A DNA stretch of 64,000 nt, from assembly GCA_013397935.1 (NCBI GenBank), contig VZRN01003447.1:389964-453963 (forward strand), in the 5' to 3' direction. Shown here one piece after another: positions 36,077 through 49,737 of the stretch; positions within the stretch are counted from its first letter, which is position 1; every line of letters starts with the position of its first letter. This DNA comes from Dasyornis broadbenti (lineage: Eukaryota; Chordata; Aves; Passeriformes; Dasyornithidae). A program made the translations under genes and the position numbers. Below the pieces are notes generated by a model. That model did no database searches and had not been told where the DNA came from. It worked only from the letters and a program-made list of their open reading frames with translations.

Positions 36077-39000
36077 TTTTTTGTTGTTACTTTTTAGTTT
36101 CATTGAGTATTTGGGGAGAGAAGAGGGGGTGTTGTTTGTTCTGTTGTCCCCACCACCACTGCTGTATATTTTCACCTATGGAAGCAAAGCTGTTTTCATA
36201 CCTATTATCCCTGCAGTGCACCTGAGCTGCTAGTTTTTTCCCAAATAAATGAAAATATTTACAATTCCATCCTGTAAGGTAATTCAGGCAAATCAATACT
36301 AGAAGTTGAATCTGCAGCATACAATATACACACTCACAGTATTGCTTATGAATACACACACAGTACAACAGGTACACAAGGCCATGGCGTTTCACAGCTC
36401 TTCAAATTGATGTGCACTTGTACTTTTTTAATGCTTTCATCAATAGCTCATTTTACTCTGCACAGTCCTGCACACCTTCAATTGTTTTCTGTTAAACAAA
36501 AACAACTGCTATTCCCTAAGCAAGAAGAATCAAAAAATTATTTTTAGATATTTCTAGTCATGTTCATTTCTGCTTACAATAGTTATTAGTCTTCTACTAA
36601 GATTACTTTGTCTACCACCAGTCTGAAATGAGATACAGTGGATGCCTTTCCATGTTAAGGAGTTGTTCTTGGAAGAGGAGGCAACAAAAGGAAAAGGGCA
36701 CACGTGGCTGCAAGATCTCCTTGATTTTCAGAACTCAACAACACATTCTGCTAAAGACTCTAGAAATAATCCCCTTGAGAAAAAATTTAAATATGCATTC
36801 ATTTTCTTTTTTATTAGAAGTCTTAAGGAAACGCCAGTGTCTGTAGCAGTTGCCTTGGTCATTTCATGACACATGTAAATGTACCTTTATTTTCCAAGCT
36901 TAGAGTGCTTCTATTTGAGCAAGCAGCTTGGAAGGCTATGTTTTGTTTTCAACAGGGCTCTCTTTTACCCTTGAGGAAGAAGAGAAACAGTATGAATATT
37001 AAGAAGGGAGAATGGGAAGGGAAAATAAAAGGGAACAAGATCCTATCACGTCCAGTCATAAAGAAATAGAACTATTTGCTTGCTGCATCAGCCTTCCACA
37101 GTAATATAGTACCAACACCTTGCAGCTAATGCCTAAGAGCTACATCAAATGAGTAAGCTCATGCAAGAGTTTTGTTTTGAAAATCTAGACTCATTTGCCA
37201 TTTTGGTAGCTTGAGTGACTCACAAAAATATATTTATATATCTATGATACAGAGGATATAAAAGAGAATTTTAAACCATTTTGGGATGAGAAAAACTTTC
37301 ATACAGAAGATTTTTTTATACAAGTCTACCACCTGGCTTGTGGAATCTCATTTCAAACAACATCAAGCAAGGGATTAAGAGCAGCAGAGAAATTATCACT
37401 TAGAAAAGACACATATTAAGATGTCTGTAAGGTTTTTTGTGTGGCAGTTTTTCAAAAGTGAGAAGTGTAGTGCAGCATAATGGAAAGGGGAATAAATAAT
37501 CTAGCACAGAAAAAGAAGAAGAAACACACATGGCAAGTCCAAATTATAAACAAAGATGTAAGTAAAAAGCCACATAAAAATCCACTCACTTTTCCTTTGT
37601 TATTTAACTACAACAGTCAGGAAAGGGAGGAGGAAAAATCACGTTGCATATTTGTATGGCTCCTGCTAGTTTACTTCTCTGAAAGCAGAGCTGAGGAACA
37701 CCTGAATCCCGAGATCTGTGAGCAAAACAAGAAACTGCAACATAAAATTTTATGGTAAGAGAAAGCTAAATACAATTCAAGCTAAAGATATGTATTGCAG
37801 TTCTTTGATAACTTTATACATCTATTGGACTCTAGTATTGTCATGCAGTAAAATACTGCTAATCCATTTTAAGACTTACTGTCTTATGAGATGGCCTTTA
37901 AAGGCATACAAATACTTGCTTTTCCTTCAACACTGCCTATTTCCCTTTCTGTTTTAAGGATTACATAAACATCCCTGACTTCGATACAATTATAAAAATA
38001 AAGTAAAAGGCACACTTGTAAACTTCTGTCTCCTCATCTTAATGAGCTTCCCAGCCCACAGACTTTTCAGAGACCTTTTTGAACCTGACCTGGTGCCTAC
38101 TTGAAAGGGGCTTCACTGCTTGCTTTGGGAATGGTACAACTTCCACCAGCCCGGGGGCAGAGCTGAAGGGGAATAATCTCCTTTGGAAAATAATTCCATT
38201 TCCACTTGGCCAAAAAGTTAGTTTTCTTTTAAGGACATGTCATGGTGCACTGACTTCACTCTAGTCAAAAGGCTGAAACAGTGTAATTAAACCCCATATT
38301 TATTAAAAGGAGGAGGGGAATTAAACAATGATCTGTGGTCTGTGCTGCAAACCTTATGTAACTATCATCACAAATGCAGTTCAGAAAAGGTGCATCCTGG
38401 CTTAGAGCTAGGAAAATAACAATCTTACATTTCTTTCACACCATCTGCCCCAGCCTTGCCCTCTAGGGATTGTTTGTCTGACAGGTCTTCCTGAGGTACG
38501 TACTGTGGGCGCTTGTGCCAAAGACCAATCCCATGACTTCCCTACAGAGCATCAGATCTAATGTTGACCTCACAGCCACATCTTGTCATTCCTCACTTCT
38601 AAGAGAATCTTTTGGAAGCTAGTCTCCAGTCTTGCAAATACAGCACACAGTACTAAAAAGCTAGAAAAAGTTGGAAAATACAAAATCCTAGTTTATATGC
38701 AAAGTTACAAATGCAATGTCAATAATTTCTACTCTTTTTGATGGAACATTACTCTGCCTGGAGACCAAGTAGAGATTAAATGCAGATAATACCTATCAGG
38801 GAGCTGTAAATGAAGATATAGCTCAGAGCTACTTTTGAGGTTAAATTAGGCAGCACTTAGCTGACACAACTGCTAGTAAGAAATAGGTAAGTTATCTCTA
38901 CACCTACACAACTACAGAGTAGATTTATTACTCTGTAGAAAACATGGTATATTTTCTTATATTCCCTCTAAGGCTCACCCAGTTCGGTAGCCTGCATCAA

Positions 39001-40447
39001 GTTGAAGACAGGTGAGAAAAACCCAAAGCAAAGAGTTATGCCTGCATGGAAATGTACAGGAACCTACCTTCATTGCATGACTCATACCTTCCTTTATATA
39101 GCAGCACCAGAAGTCATTGAGAAGAGATTTCTGCCAAGATTCCTGCTTTTACTTCCCGAGAGTTTGAAAAGTGAACACTTGCATGTTTCACCCTTTTAAA
39201 TGTCATTTCTGAAGGTCAGCAATGACTGCTGAAAGAAGATGCTGCATCACCCTGGAAAACTACAAAAAAGGTGAAACATGCAAGTGCTAATACCTACTGC
39301 TCCCAGTATGGCAAGGAAAAAATACAACTGCCTGTGTAGAAATATACATGGAATATACTTGCTGTGGACACTTGATACCCGTATTCAAGGGGATGCAATT
39401 AAATAAATAGAAGGCCACTACAATTAAAGCTAAAAAGGCAGATCACACTGGAAAAAGAGTAAGAAAAATTAATTTGGCCTGAATGGCATTCAGAATATTG
39501 AAAGAGCTAATAACAGGAAGGGTGACTTGTGCTTGCAGCAGAAGGTGCACAGCATGTGTGCTTTGCTGTTAGCAACAGTGCTGAATCCTGGATACAGACA
39601 AAACAAATGGGAAATCAATGCAAAGAATTCAGGGATTTTGCCAGAGAACAAGAAATAGCTTGAATATTGAGCAAAGGAAGAAGCTAAAGCCCCATTTAGG
39701 TGCAAAAAAGGGAGCTCCATTTTTCAGAGCAGCATCCTTTGGGTTCAATCCAAGGAGGAGGTACAGTAGAGTTGACACAAAAATCTCGATGTTCAGCCAC
39801 TAGCTTTTCCTTAAGGGGAAATAAATGAAAACATTGGTAGTTTGAGATGCCTTAGATTCATTTTGGGAGTGATGTTTCTCCTTAAAGTCAGAGAAACAAG
39901 TTTTCCAAAATAGTCTATGTCTTAAGACAAGGAAAAAGGAGTCAAGTTTCACCTGTCTTCGTAGGAAGGCTTTAGTACTGAAAGACTGCAAGAGAAAGTT
40001 ACTTGGACACAGATAGAAACACTTTGGCAAAATAAGAATCCTACGACATCTGTGTTTGCTGCACATCAAAAGAGTAACTCTTCAGCAACCACAGCACATA
40101 CAAGACTGAACCTACAACATTCAGAGGACCTGACACTGAACGCTTGTTGGAGGGTGCTGCTTACATCTCATTTCCAAATTTTAGCTAGGGAAGATACCTG
40201 AAGAAGTGAGCTGAGAAGAAGGGGTACACTTCAAAACAACAAGAACTATTCTTTAACAGTTTTGTCCATAAGTTTCATTTCATAAAAGCACAACCACCAC
40301 AAGCTAAAAGTTAAGGATGTTGTGTGGCCCAGGATGCAGAAACATTAAACCAAAATAGAACAAAACTAGCAATGATATTGAAATATTCTCACTTGCAGCC
40401 CACTGTCCTGATCCTTGCCTTTCTTTTGGGTTTCCAAAAAGATTATT

Positions 40448-40471
40448 AAAAAAAAAAAAAAGGGGGGGGGG
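40448..40471. repeat. A14-G10 homopolymer junction
   Basis: Fourteen A are followed directly by ten G. Such junctions are prone to slippage and to sequencing error. Confidence 0.9.
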
Positions 40472-41545
40472 AACTTAATATTGTGTTATTGCAAGACCAG
40501 CAATTACTCCACTGTTTGTACATTTCAAAATTTCTCAGTGAGCCCAAAGGCACCAATGGTATTTAAGGCCTGGTGCCTTCAGCCATGCTGCCAATATATT
40601 ATGACCAGACATAGTTACTGTTAAAAATTTCAACAGGAGTTGCACTGGACTAGCAATTTGAGGCAAGTAGCCATCTGGCTGCACCACAACTACAAATAGC
40701 ATTTAAATGATTTTGCATATAATAGGTATAAAAATACCTGCAGGATTGATTTTTGAATTTCTGTATGGTGACATTGTTTTCCTCCACACTTTATTTAGCT
40801 TATATCTAGTCATAGGAATACTTAAATTTTAAATGCAGGTGTGCACTCCCCAGTCCATTCAACAAGTCCTGTGAATATCTGTATAGACCAAGGTACAAAT
40901 TCAGGTTTATTTGTAATGGATGTACAGAGCTAGGTATGACCAAAGAGATAGCTAAGGAAATGCATGAACATTAAGAAAAGAAACAAAAAGTTGAAATCTC
41001 CATTAGCATAGTTCTGTAGCTTGAAAAGTCTACTCAGGTGCAACACACAAAGGGTAAAATAAATGGGCAAAATATCGGAATGGTCACATAGGTTGTATCA
41101 AGTACCATCAAACTCATGAAGGACTTTCTGGCATGCCAATAAAAGGAACAGGAAAGGATCTGGGCTGTTAAGTCATAGTCAGTGACAAGTGAAGTAGTGC
41201 GGCTCTGAAGCTTTTGTGCAATAAAACTCATTTTTGCAATTTGCAACCACCATCGAATTAGCACAGATACTGTAACCTGAAAGTTAAAAATAAAATTAGC
41301 AGAGGAGGAAGAACAAGTAAAAAGGCTCAAAGACAACTGAGATAAATTATACTGTCCTAGCGTTACTGTAAGTTCAGCTCACTGAACCCTGCTATTAGAA
41401 GTTTATTGCTTTCTAAAGCTGAAGAACATTTGCTAAAGAAAATCACGATAAAGAAACATATGAAGTATAATGGACCAAAGCTTTGGGAAAAAAAAAAAAG
41501 TCAAAAAGTCAGCCAAGAAATAGAGCAATAAATTAAAGAGGATTA

Positions 41546-41619
41546 CCAAAAAAAGAAAAAAAACCAAACCACCCCAAAAGAAAAAAAAAAAAAAACCTCA
41601 ACATAACAACAACAAAAAA
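41546..41619. repeat. A/C-rich low-complexity tract
   Basis: About 75 bp of A runs with CCAAACCACCCC and ACAACAAC units, including a run of 15 A around 41581-41595. Confidence 0.85.
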
Positions 41620-42898
41620 GACATTACTAACTGCTCTTGAAGATACCTCCAAAGAAAATGGTGGTTCTGGAAAGAAAACAACTTGCTCACACAAAGTAAT
41701 CATTAATTGTTTCTGAAGCTGCTAATTCCTTCTCTTCTGTGAAACACATCATGAGCTTTGCAGCTCAACAAAGGGTAAATAACTTGAATGACACCAGTGC
41801 ACAAAGGATTTACAGGTACATTCCCTGACAGGAAAATTTCCTTGCAGGGAAAAATGCCTGTTTGGAGCCACTAATCATCCAGCCATTTGGGAGAATGCTC
41901 CGATTTTCAGAACAAGAAACTGGTATTTATCACAAGGTCTAGTTAAAACAAAGAATCTAGCATACTACCTGTTCAGAAAATAAGAATGGACTAATGCCAA
42001 CACTATGAACAGTGCTGCCAGAACTTGTGCAGAAATGTGCACTCCCATGAACCAAAAAATCTGTAATTCCTTAAAAGTTACAGCTTTGGAGAGTTTAAAT
42101 ATTTCAAGTATCTTTCATACAAACATTACTTTCTGCCTCACACTTCTCTTCCAGGGCTGTAGATTTCTCAGTCATTTGAACATAGCTTTTCTACTAAGAG
42201 CTTCCAAGCCATAATACGTTTTGCTTTTCTGAAAAGCAAGCTCAGATAACAGGCTACAGAGGAAAAAAATAAGTGCAGAATAAGTGGGAGGAAAGTACAT
42301 CAATTATTTCATACTGACTTTGTCCCTAGAAAAGCTGCTGAGCTGCAGTTTGCAGAGAAGTTCCACTCCTATGTCACATTTTCATGGCAAACACAGAAGC
42401 CCCACAGAATAAGGAGATTACTCCAGTCTGAGTCAAGTTCTTCACACCAAGCCTGTGCGTGTCCCGATGTGAAGTTCTGCTCCTTCACTGTGCTCCTTTC
42501 AAGTGCCTCTTCATCACGAGTCCTCAGTGAAGTGTTTTGGAAGCAGGCAGCATAGCACTACTCAGAAAAGGCAGAATCCAGCGCTCCATCAAAAGCTAGG
42601 GCATGTACAGTGCTCAGCCAAGCTCCAGGAAGAGCAGTGCATAAAAGCACAGGGAATGCTATTACTTCCAGCCTTGGTATCCGTGGAAGCTACAGAGAGG
42701 AACAGCCCTTTATGGCACAGGGCTATTTAAAAGTGCTATGAGAGGTGCAGAATTAGGCCCAAAGCACTGCAGGCAGAAGACACCAGCTATGCTGAATTCA
42801 GTTCAGCATTTTCTGCTATGAACTCAGAATCTTCTGCAACAAGCTGCAGCAACTGACCTGAGCATAACCACAATTAAGAGTCATTAACAGGAACAAAC

Positions 42899-42912
42899 AA
42901 AAAAAAAAAAAA
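42899..42912. repeat. Poly-A tract (14 A)
   Basis: An uninterrupted A run with no recognisable element upstream. Confidence 0.9.
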
Positions 42913-43260
42913 GGTACTCATGGGTATTTCATCCTACTGTGTAGCTGAGCAGACAGAGGCAGTAGCACTTTTCAGACTGCCAATTCCCATCTCTTGCACA
43001 TTTCTCTTACTTGAGATTCTAAGCATATTCATAGCAGTAAAAACAGTATTGATTTTGCTTTAAAAATAAATACACATCCATCTTTGTGTATCTTTGCAAT
43101 AAAAGTTAACTAGTTGGTGCCCCTGGGGGTGTGCAGCAAGGTGCAGCCCGGAGTCACCACACAGGGAGCTCCTTGCTAAAATTCAGAAAAAATGTTATTT
43201 AAAGGGTTTATGCCACTCTAGCGTTTGTCCCAACACACAGAGTACAGGGACATATTTGAA

Positions 43261-43290
43261 GCCATGTGGCATTTCCCAAATGCCAGTGGC
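43261..43290. repeat. Imperfect hairpin
   Basis: TGGCATTT (43267-43274) pairs with AAATGCCA (43278-43285) around a CCC loop. Outer GCCA (43261-43264) pairs with TGGC (43287-43290) across a small internal loop. It is too short for a microRNA precursor. Confidence 0.75.
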
Positions 43291-46200
43291 AAGATCCTGG
43301 AGCTCAAAGACCTGTGCTTGCCTCCAGCCAAAAGGAAAAGGTATTTCAGAGAAAACTTTCATGAACAGTGAATTAGTCATACAATCTCTTTAAGAGACAC
43401 TGCACAATGCCAAGCATATTGATAAATGAGAGAGAAATGTGTAAAAAAACAAGGGGGAGAGAAAGCTCTGATATACCATACATCTCCACCTGAATTTTAA
43501 CTTTTGACTTCATATTTCAAGAAATTGCTGTACAATGCAAAAATCTGCACAATGCTAGAAAGCTTCAAGTAAGAAAAGTTGTACACTTTCTGCACTCTCA
43601 GCAGCAGGCCCTCAGGCAGTAGTTCTAGCTAATAGTCTTCAAGGATATTCCTACAGTTCTGTGCCTCAGGGGAGAATATCACCATGATGCAGGAAGGATT
43701 GGGGGGAACATACCATATTATTCTAATACACATCTATGCAAGGCAAAGTTTAATGTATATAAGTATGTGACACTACTCATAATTGTCTTTCGTGGATTTT
43801 CTTTCATTTAATCTTGCAGTGGTGTTTCAGGTAGTCTCTCTTTACCTACCAATCCTTTAAACAAGTTAAATTACAAGACATACATAATACTTAACAGACA
43901 TACTAGGCTAGCAATAGCAAGGAAATTCATATCAATTTTAAAAAGGTTAATGTCAAAATCCCCATTCTGTTCTTCAGCTCATCAGTGCTTCTTCCCTTCT
44001 TGGAGCCCCAGCCAGATTCCTTAGTCAGACCTTTTTCCACAGCCTTCCCAGTCCTACCAAAACAAGAGTCTGTGAAACATAAGCTTTGGGAGACAGATAA
44101 AGCAGTCTTTCATCCTCAGCCAGGGAGGCAAAAGCACTCACTGCCCACTGAGAGCACACCCACACTCGCACACATCAAGGTCCTGCTCTCTCCAGAATCT
44201 CTGCCAGCACTGCCAGGGAGGCAGTAGTATGTCACAGCCAGGAGAGATGCCCAGCGGAGCACAGCAAGGCAGGAAACGGGCTGGCAACACAGCCCAAGCC
44301 ACGCTGCAAAAGCAAAGAGCACGGAGCGGTTGTGGCAGGCTGAAAGCAGCGATCACTTGGTAGCATTTAGCATCTCCAGGCTTTTCCCTTGGCCCCAACA
44401 GCACATTTCTCAAACACTACCAAGGTCTGCCTCACACTAGAGCAACAGTTTACTGAAGCATTAAGAGAATGTTAGGCTCTTCGTAAGCAATTTTGTGGGA
44501 GGTCAAATGGTACATCTAGGAGATGGAAATTTGCTGGCATTTCCACAGGTCTTCCTATGCCACTGTCATGTTTTAGGGCTTGGTTTTTTTTTTCCACTTG
44601 TTTCTCTGTTTGTTTGTTTAAGGAGGGGAAAGAAGGAAGCCTGCAGTAAATTATCATTAAAGAACCATGGATCAGCCCCATCCAACTCCTTTGGATTTGG
44701 AAAATACAGCTAACATTTTACTTCCTTGATTCATATCAGAAATCCAGGGAGTTTTTCATATTATTTATCACTCTGTTGAACATAACTATTGCTATTCCAT
44801 ACAAAGTCCTCATCAGGACCAGTGTGGCAGTATAAAAAGCAACCTATTTTTCCTCCACTTCAAGTGCAAGAATAAAAAGTGTCTTGTCCTCATGCTCCCC
44901 TATTGCTTCTAGACCCTGAAATAATTGCTGTATCACGCATAGCAAACTACATGCCAAGACATCTCCCCCTAGGTTGCACAGATGCACATTCACCACATAC
45001 AAATTCTCAGACTGGGCTTGATTTTCATTTGCAATCCAGTTACATAACCCATGGACAGCAGTAGCTGTCCCACCAGCATATCAGTGGTATGTGTAAGTAC
45101 ATATTTCTGAGCTGTGCTCACAGACTGGGGCATGGCATTGCTCAAGACACGCAGCTTGGAGGAGGAGGACAGAATGAAGCCAGTGCTCAAGAGCTGAACT
45201 GCATTTTCCCTGAGTGTTGTGGCTCCCAGAACGCCTCCACAAGCACCTCCCCCTCTGAATTTACTGACGCACCTCTATCAAAGAACTATGCTTCAGTTGC
45301 TTCTATTTCTACCACTTCAAGTATATTTGGACTGAAGTTTTCCATGCCAGAAGATTGCCTCAGGCTCAATTCTTTTGCAAACTTTCAAACTTGACTAGTT
45401 TAGCTGTTTATGAGAATAAGGTGAGAAGAAAGACGTATGTTGCTTAGCTCAAACACAAACCTTTCCTCACTTCTCTCAAATAAAACACTCTTTTGCAACA
45501 CCAATACAAAGGGCAGAAATATGTACAGGTGCTGTTCCATGAGGAAAGGACAGAACAGAAGTATAAAGATTAGCTCCCATTGTAATTTTGAAAGTGATCA
45601 TCAAACAATTTAAATTCAGGAGTCTTTTATATTCAATCTTAATATTCCTTTTATATAGGGATACAACTTTTCGGTGGTAACATGCAGAGGCATGGGTAAT
45701 ATTTTATACATGATTGAAGGCCATATTAACATATCGTCTTTATATCCGTTCTATGTATGTATATTATATGTAGTATAATACACAACTGCAGCCATGCTAA
45801 ACTCAGAATTTTAGTGCTTTCCTTTTAAAACTCTTTCCCTCGACTTGAATAGAAATTCCCTCTTTTGTGAGCAGTCTGCTTCATTCTTTGTTGACACCAA
45901 GGACTGAACAAGTACCTCAGCTACAAGAACTACACATTCAAAAGCGTACTTGTCCTGTTAGTGTCTTGTGAAGTTTAGGAGACTTGAACACTTCAGAAAA
46001 GCTTCTCCTGCAACTTTTCAAAATACCAATAAAACACAGTGGCAGTTTCTGCTACTCAGTGCTGCAAAAACGTGAGCCAAAAAACTCATAGAGCCTTAAA
46101 TCCCACCAGTGTCACACAGACAAGAGCAAGACTTGTGTCCTGAAGGTGAAGTAGGCAAGTCTTTGTAAATTACCAGGAATGTCTCACCAAGAGTAAGAGA

Positions 46201-49200
46201 ACTAAACTGCTCCTATTTGCAAGTTTTCCTTTTAAAGCCCAACCAGAAATAACGTCCAGTTTTTCCTTCTTTCCTCTCCTCATAAAAGAGATGCTTCAAG
46301 GATTAGTTTGATAGCAATTTCTTGCTCAAAGTGATCATGCCTATTCATTACCTGATCTGGGAATCAACGACCTAGATTATTTTAAATAATCACATATTCT
46401 CTGGAGTATAACTTTCAGCAAGGTTCCTCATAAAAGCAACTGGACTTACAGCTAATACTGCATGTTCAAAAGATTACAGTTATTCCTTAACATCAGTTTA
46501 CAGCTGGAAGACAATGCAGCATTGGGGTCATCTCTAGGCATAATCAAGGCATGCAGTTGCCTAAACAAACTGCACAGGGCAAAACAGTCTTCCCTCCTGT
46601 CCAAACCACAGTCCCAGAGAGAGACAGATGGATGCACCTGCAAAACACAGGACAGGGATCACAGGGCAGCAGTTGGATTCACATATGCAGAGTGACAAAC
46701 GGAGCATTCTCCAGCCTGTCCCATCCCTCTAGTCCTCCGGCAGCTGCAGCAACAACACAAGGCTGGTTTTCCAGAGCTCTGCCCCCGACCTGGTGTCCCA
46801 GCTCTGACCTGTTCTTCTCCCCTTACCATGTGGGGGAAGATGCCTGGCTTGACCAGCCACAGATCTTCACACTCAAGAACACCAGTCATCCTCAAAACCC
46901 ATCCAGCAGCCTTGCTGGCCCCAGACTACAACATCTGTAGGCATCTTAACAGTCTGAGGCATTGTGAGCTGAGTGTGACAGATGAAATCCTTTTCCATAC
47001 CTGGCTTCAAAAACATCCCTGCAACTGCCAACCTGAAGTAATTTTGCTTGGCTAGTTTAGTCTTAACAGTAGTAAAATGAGGATTCATTAGCACAGACTC
47101 ATAAGACAAAGCAGTATCAGCAGTGGTCATGATGTGACAACCTCATACACAAATCAAAGCCTTCCTGAATCAAACACCTAAGTCCTTGTAGCCTGAGCCA
47201 AGGAGGCTGCCTCCAGCTGACAGCTGAGGCAACCCAGACCTTTTCTGGACCAGATATAGGAAACCCTCTACACACATACACACAGAGCACCCCCCATTAC
47301 TGGTTTCTTTAGAAAACAAAGCATAAGGGAAACCCCACACACCCATTTGAAACAGCTCCCCAAGTTAATTCTCATGCCTTCTACACTCTCCAACGTATTT
47401 GGAAAGTACTACCCGCCTTTTTCTCTAACATTGCCCCAGACATGACCAAAGCAGACTCTTTGCCAGATCAGGCACATTTCAATACCTCAACACACAGGTC
47501 CTGCAATAGCCACACACTGATACACGAGTCAGTTAAGCATCACTAGAATTCCCGCATTCCTGAGAGCTGACCCTGTACTGAACAATGTCATCACCGAGGA
47601 CAGGACCCGTGGCACCAAATATTACAGGTGGTGTGCGTGCAGGAGCAGGGAGATTCCTTGAAAACCCTTCTATTATGAAGGGTTCAAACCCCCCACCCCA
47701 ACTGTACAGACAGCACCACCAAGACAGAGCAATTCCCTCAACTCAAGCTGACCAGGTCCTTGAGAACACAAGAGATAAGCATGCATAGGGACAAACAGCT
47801 AATTTTTTAGACATGTATAAAATATATTGTTTTACATAAAAAATGAACAAATACCAGAAACAAAAATCACAAAATACCTTGCCCGTGTGTATGATTCTCC
47901 CACGTGAGAATGTACAGAAAGACATTTAACAGGTCCGCGCTGTCAGATTCTTTTGGTGCTAGGTATATTTTCATTCTGCTGTCCTTTGCATCAGTGACTC
48001 AGTCATATATTCCTTAAGGACAGAAACTTCTATTGGTGGCAATGGGGAAAAGGCAGAGACATTTATCACAAGCTACAACAGAGCAATATTCTGCCAATAC
48101 TGCAGTCATTACCAAATTGTTTTTCACAATGCTGAAAAAAATTAAAGATCCTCCTTTTTAATGCTACAGAGAACATATGCATTTCCATAAATCATGCAAT
48201 CAGTATTTACAGCACCAGATCCCTGTAAAAGAATGCATCAGCTGAAGTCTTAATTTGTTTTCTTTAAGTGCTTCTCTGTTATTAGGTGACATTACATCTT
48301 ACTCTTAAGCAGTGAAACTCTAAATTACCCATTTTTAATAAAACCTATTTTTCTCCGTCAAAATGCTATTCAAAATGTTTTTCACTAGCTTTTTATTTTG
48401 TTGCTGACTAAATTACTGAATTATAGTATATTACAAGCAGCTGTTTTCAGATCCAGTCCTTAAATCAAACAGTTTATGTGATACTGTATTTTCTATGCAT
48501 ACCAATTTTGTAAAGCATACTAATTCAATGTTAAAGCACTACAGGAGGAAGACCTCTCTGCCTCTACATGGTGGTTTCAGACAAAGCTTTCAGAAGAAAC
48601 TGAGTAGCACAGATAAGTTTACATGGAAATATAATTTACTCCCACATGTTAAGCAGCTGCCCTTTCTTTGGAAGGACAACAGTTCTTTCAAGGTTCAGTG
48701 GGCAACAAAGTTGTTAAATGTTTTCTTAGCAAATAATTTTTTCTGGCTCTGAAAAAAGTACTATTAGAAGCCACTGTGTGATTCTGGGAGCTTGAAAAAC
48801 ATGTTTTTTCAGTCACTCTCTGGGGCAAAGTAATATTTTCAACACAGCCACTGAAGACTCAACTCTGAGATTACCCCTCGTATACTTAAGAAGAATCATT
48901 CACTCATCTAAGAGCTGCTGCCTACTCAGGAGCAAGCTGAGTAACACCTGATAAGGTGTTTGACTGTGGCTTCAGTATGTAATATTGAAGAGTAAGCACT
49001 GAAGGTGTTCACTACAATAATCAAATTCAATGTCATTTTTCAGTAGATACTTTTTTCCCAGGAAATACAGGACCGTGCTTAGGTCTGATCTGCTTATATT
49101 AAGAAACTTGTCATTTTAGGGCATTCTTTCATACATAAAATTACAAATGTGTTCTTTTAGCTACTTAATTGCACCAACATCTAAACAATATTCATGTAGG

Positions 49201-49698
49201 CTAGCCATCAGGCAGATGCTATATTTACAAAAGCAAAAGGGAGCTATGAGTACTTCTCAAAACTAGCTTCAAAAAAGTTTTGCAGTGAGAGTAGCCACAT
49301 TAAGTAAAGAAAGAAGTCATTAGCTGAACTCCATATTTATCACAGCAAAAAATATCCATAAGTCCTTCCCAGCCACCACTCAAAGCCTTAGTTCACCTAA
49401 TTCACCTTCCAGTTATTGGAAATTACCTTTTTTTAACCACAACACTACAACCTCATTAAAGAGGATGGGAAACAAAATTCTCTATACTAACTACAGTATG
49501 GTCAGGCAATCTAGGATGACATAGGTTATTGATGCCACTGACTCAAATGACAGCATAAGACAGAAACTTGACTCAGCCATAATAAGTTCATGCACTCACT
49601 TGAGTGCAAAGTATGTGCTCAATGTAAACAGGATCTGGCCACTTGTTCTGTGGTGCCTCCCTTTATTAGCATCTAGTTTCTCTAGAAAAGAGAAACTG

Positions 49699-49737
49699 GT
49701 ACAGGTTTGGTTTGGCCTCTCCAAACCAAACCTGTAC
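49699..49737. repeat. Perfect 17-bp-arm inverted repeat
   Basis: GTACAGGTTTGGTTTGG (49699-49715) is followed by the loop CCTCT and the exact reverse complement (49721-49737). Pairing stops abruptly at both outer ends. It lies in otherwise unique AT-rich sequence. Confidence 0.95.

Larger units (their letters stand above)
35247..49698. other. Unique AT-rich non-coding DNA
   Basis: No gene, RNA gene or clear transposon is recognised over more than 14 kb. Low-complexity tracts and small inverted repeats are listed separately. Two blocks are richer in G+C (about 44100-44400 and 46500-47000) and give overlapping open frames on both strands (up to 129 codons at 46551-46940). None shows a domain or splice-flanked coding pattern that I can support. 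Confidence 0.65.

Noticed and set aside
43105..43165. TTGGTGCCCCTGGGGGTGTG-type string resembling a retroviral primer-binding site.
   Set aside because: There is no LTR end next to it and no gag-like sequence after it; the similarity is too short.
46551..46940. 129-codon frame in a GC-richer block.
   Set aside because: Other frames are open over the same bases on both strands, and there is no recognisable domain or splice context.
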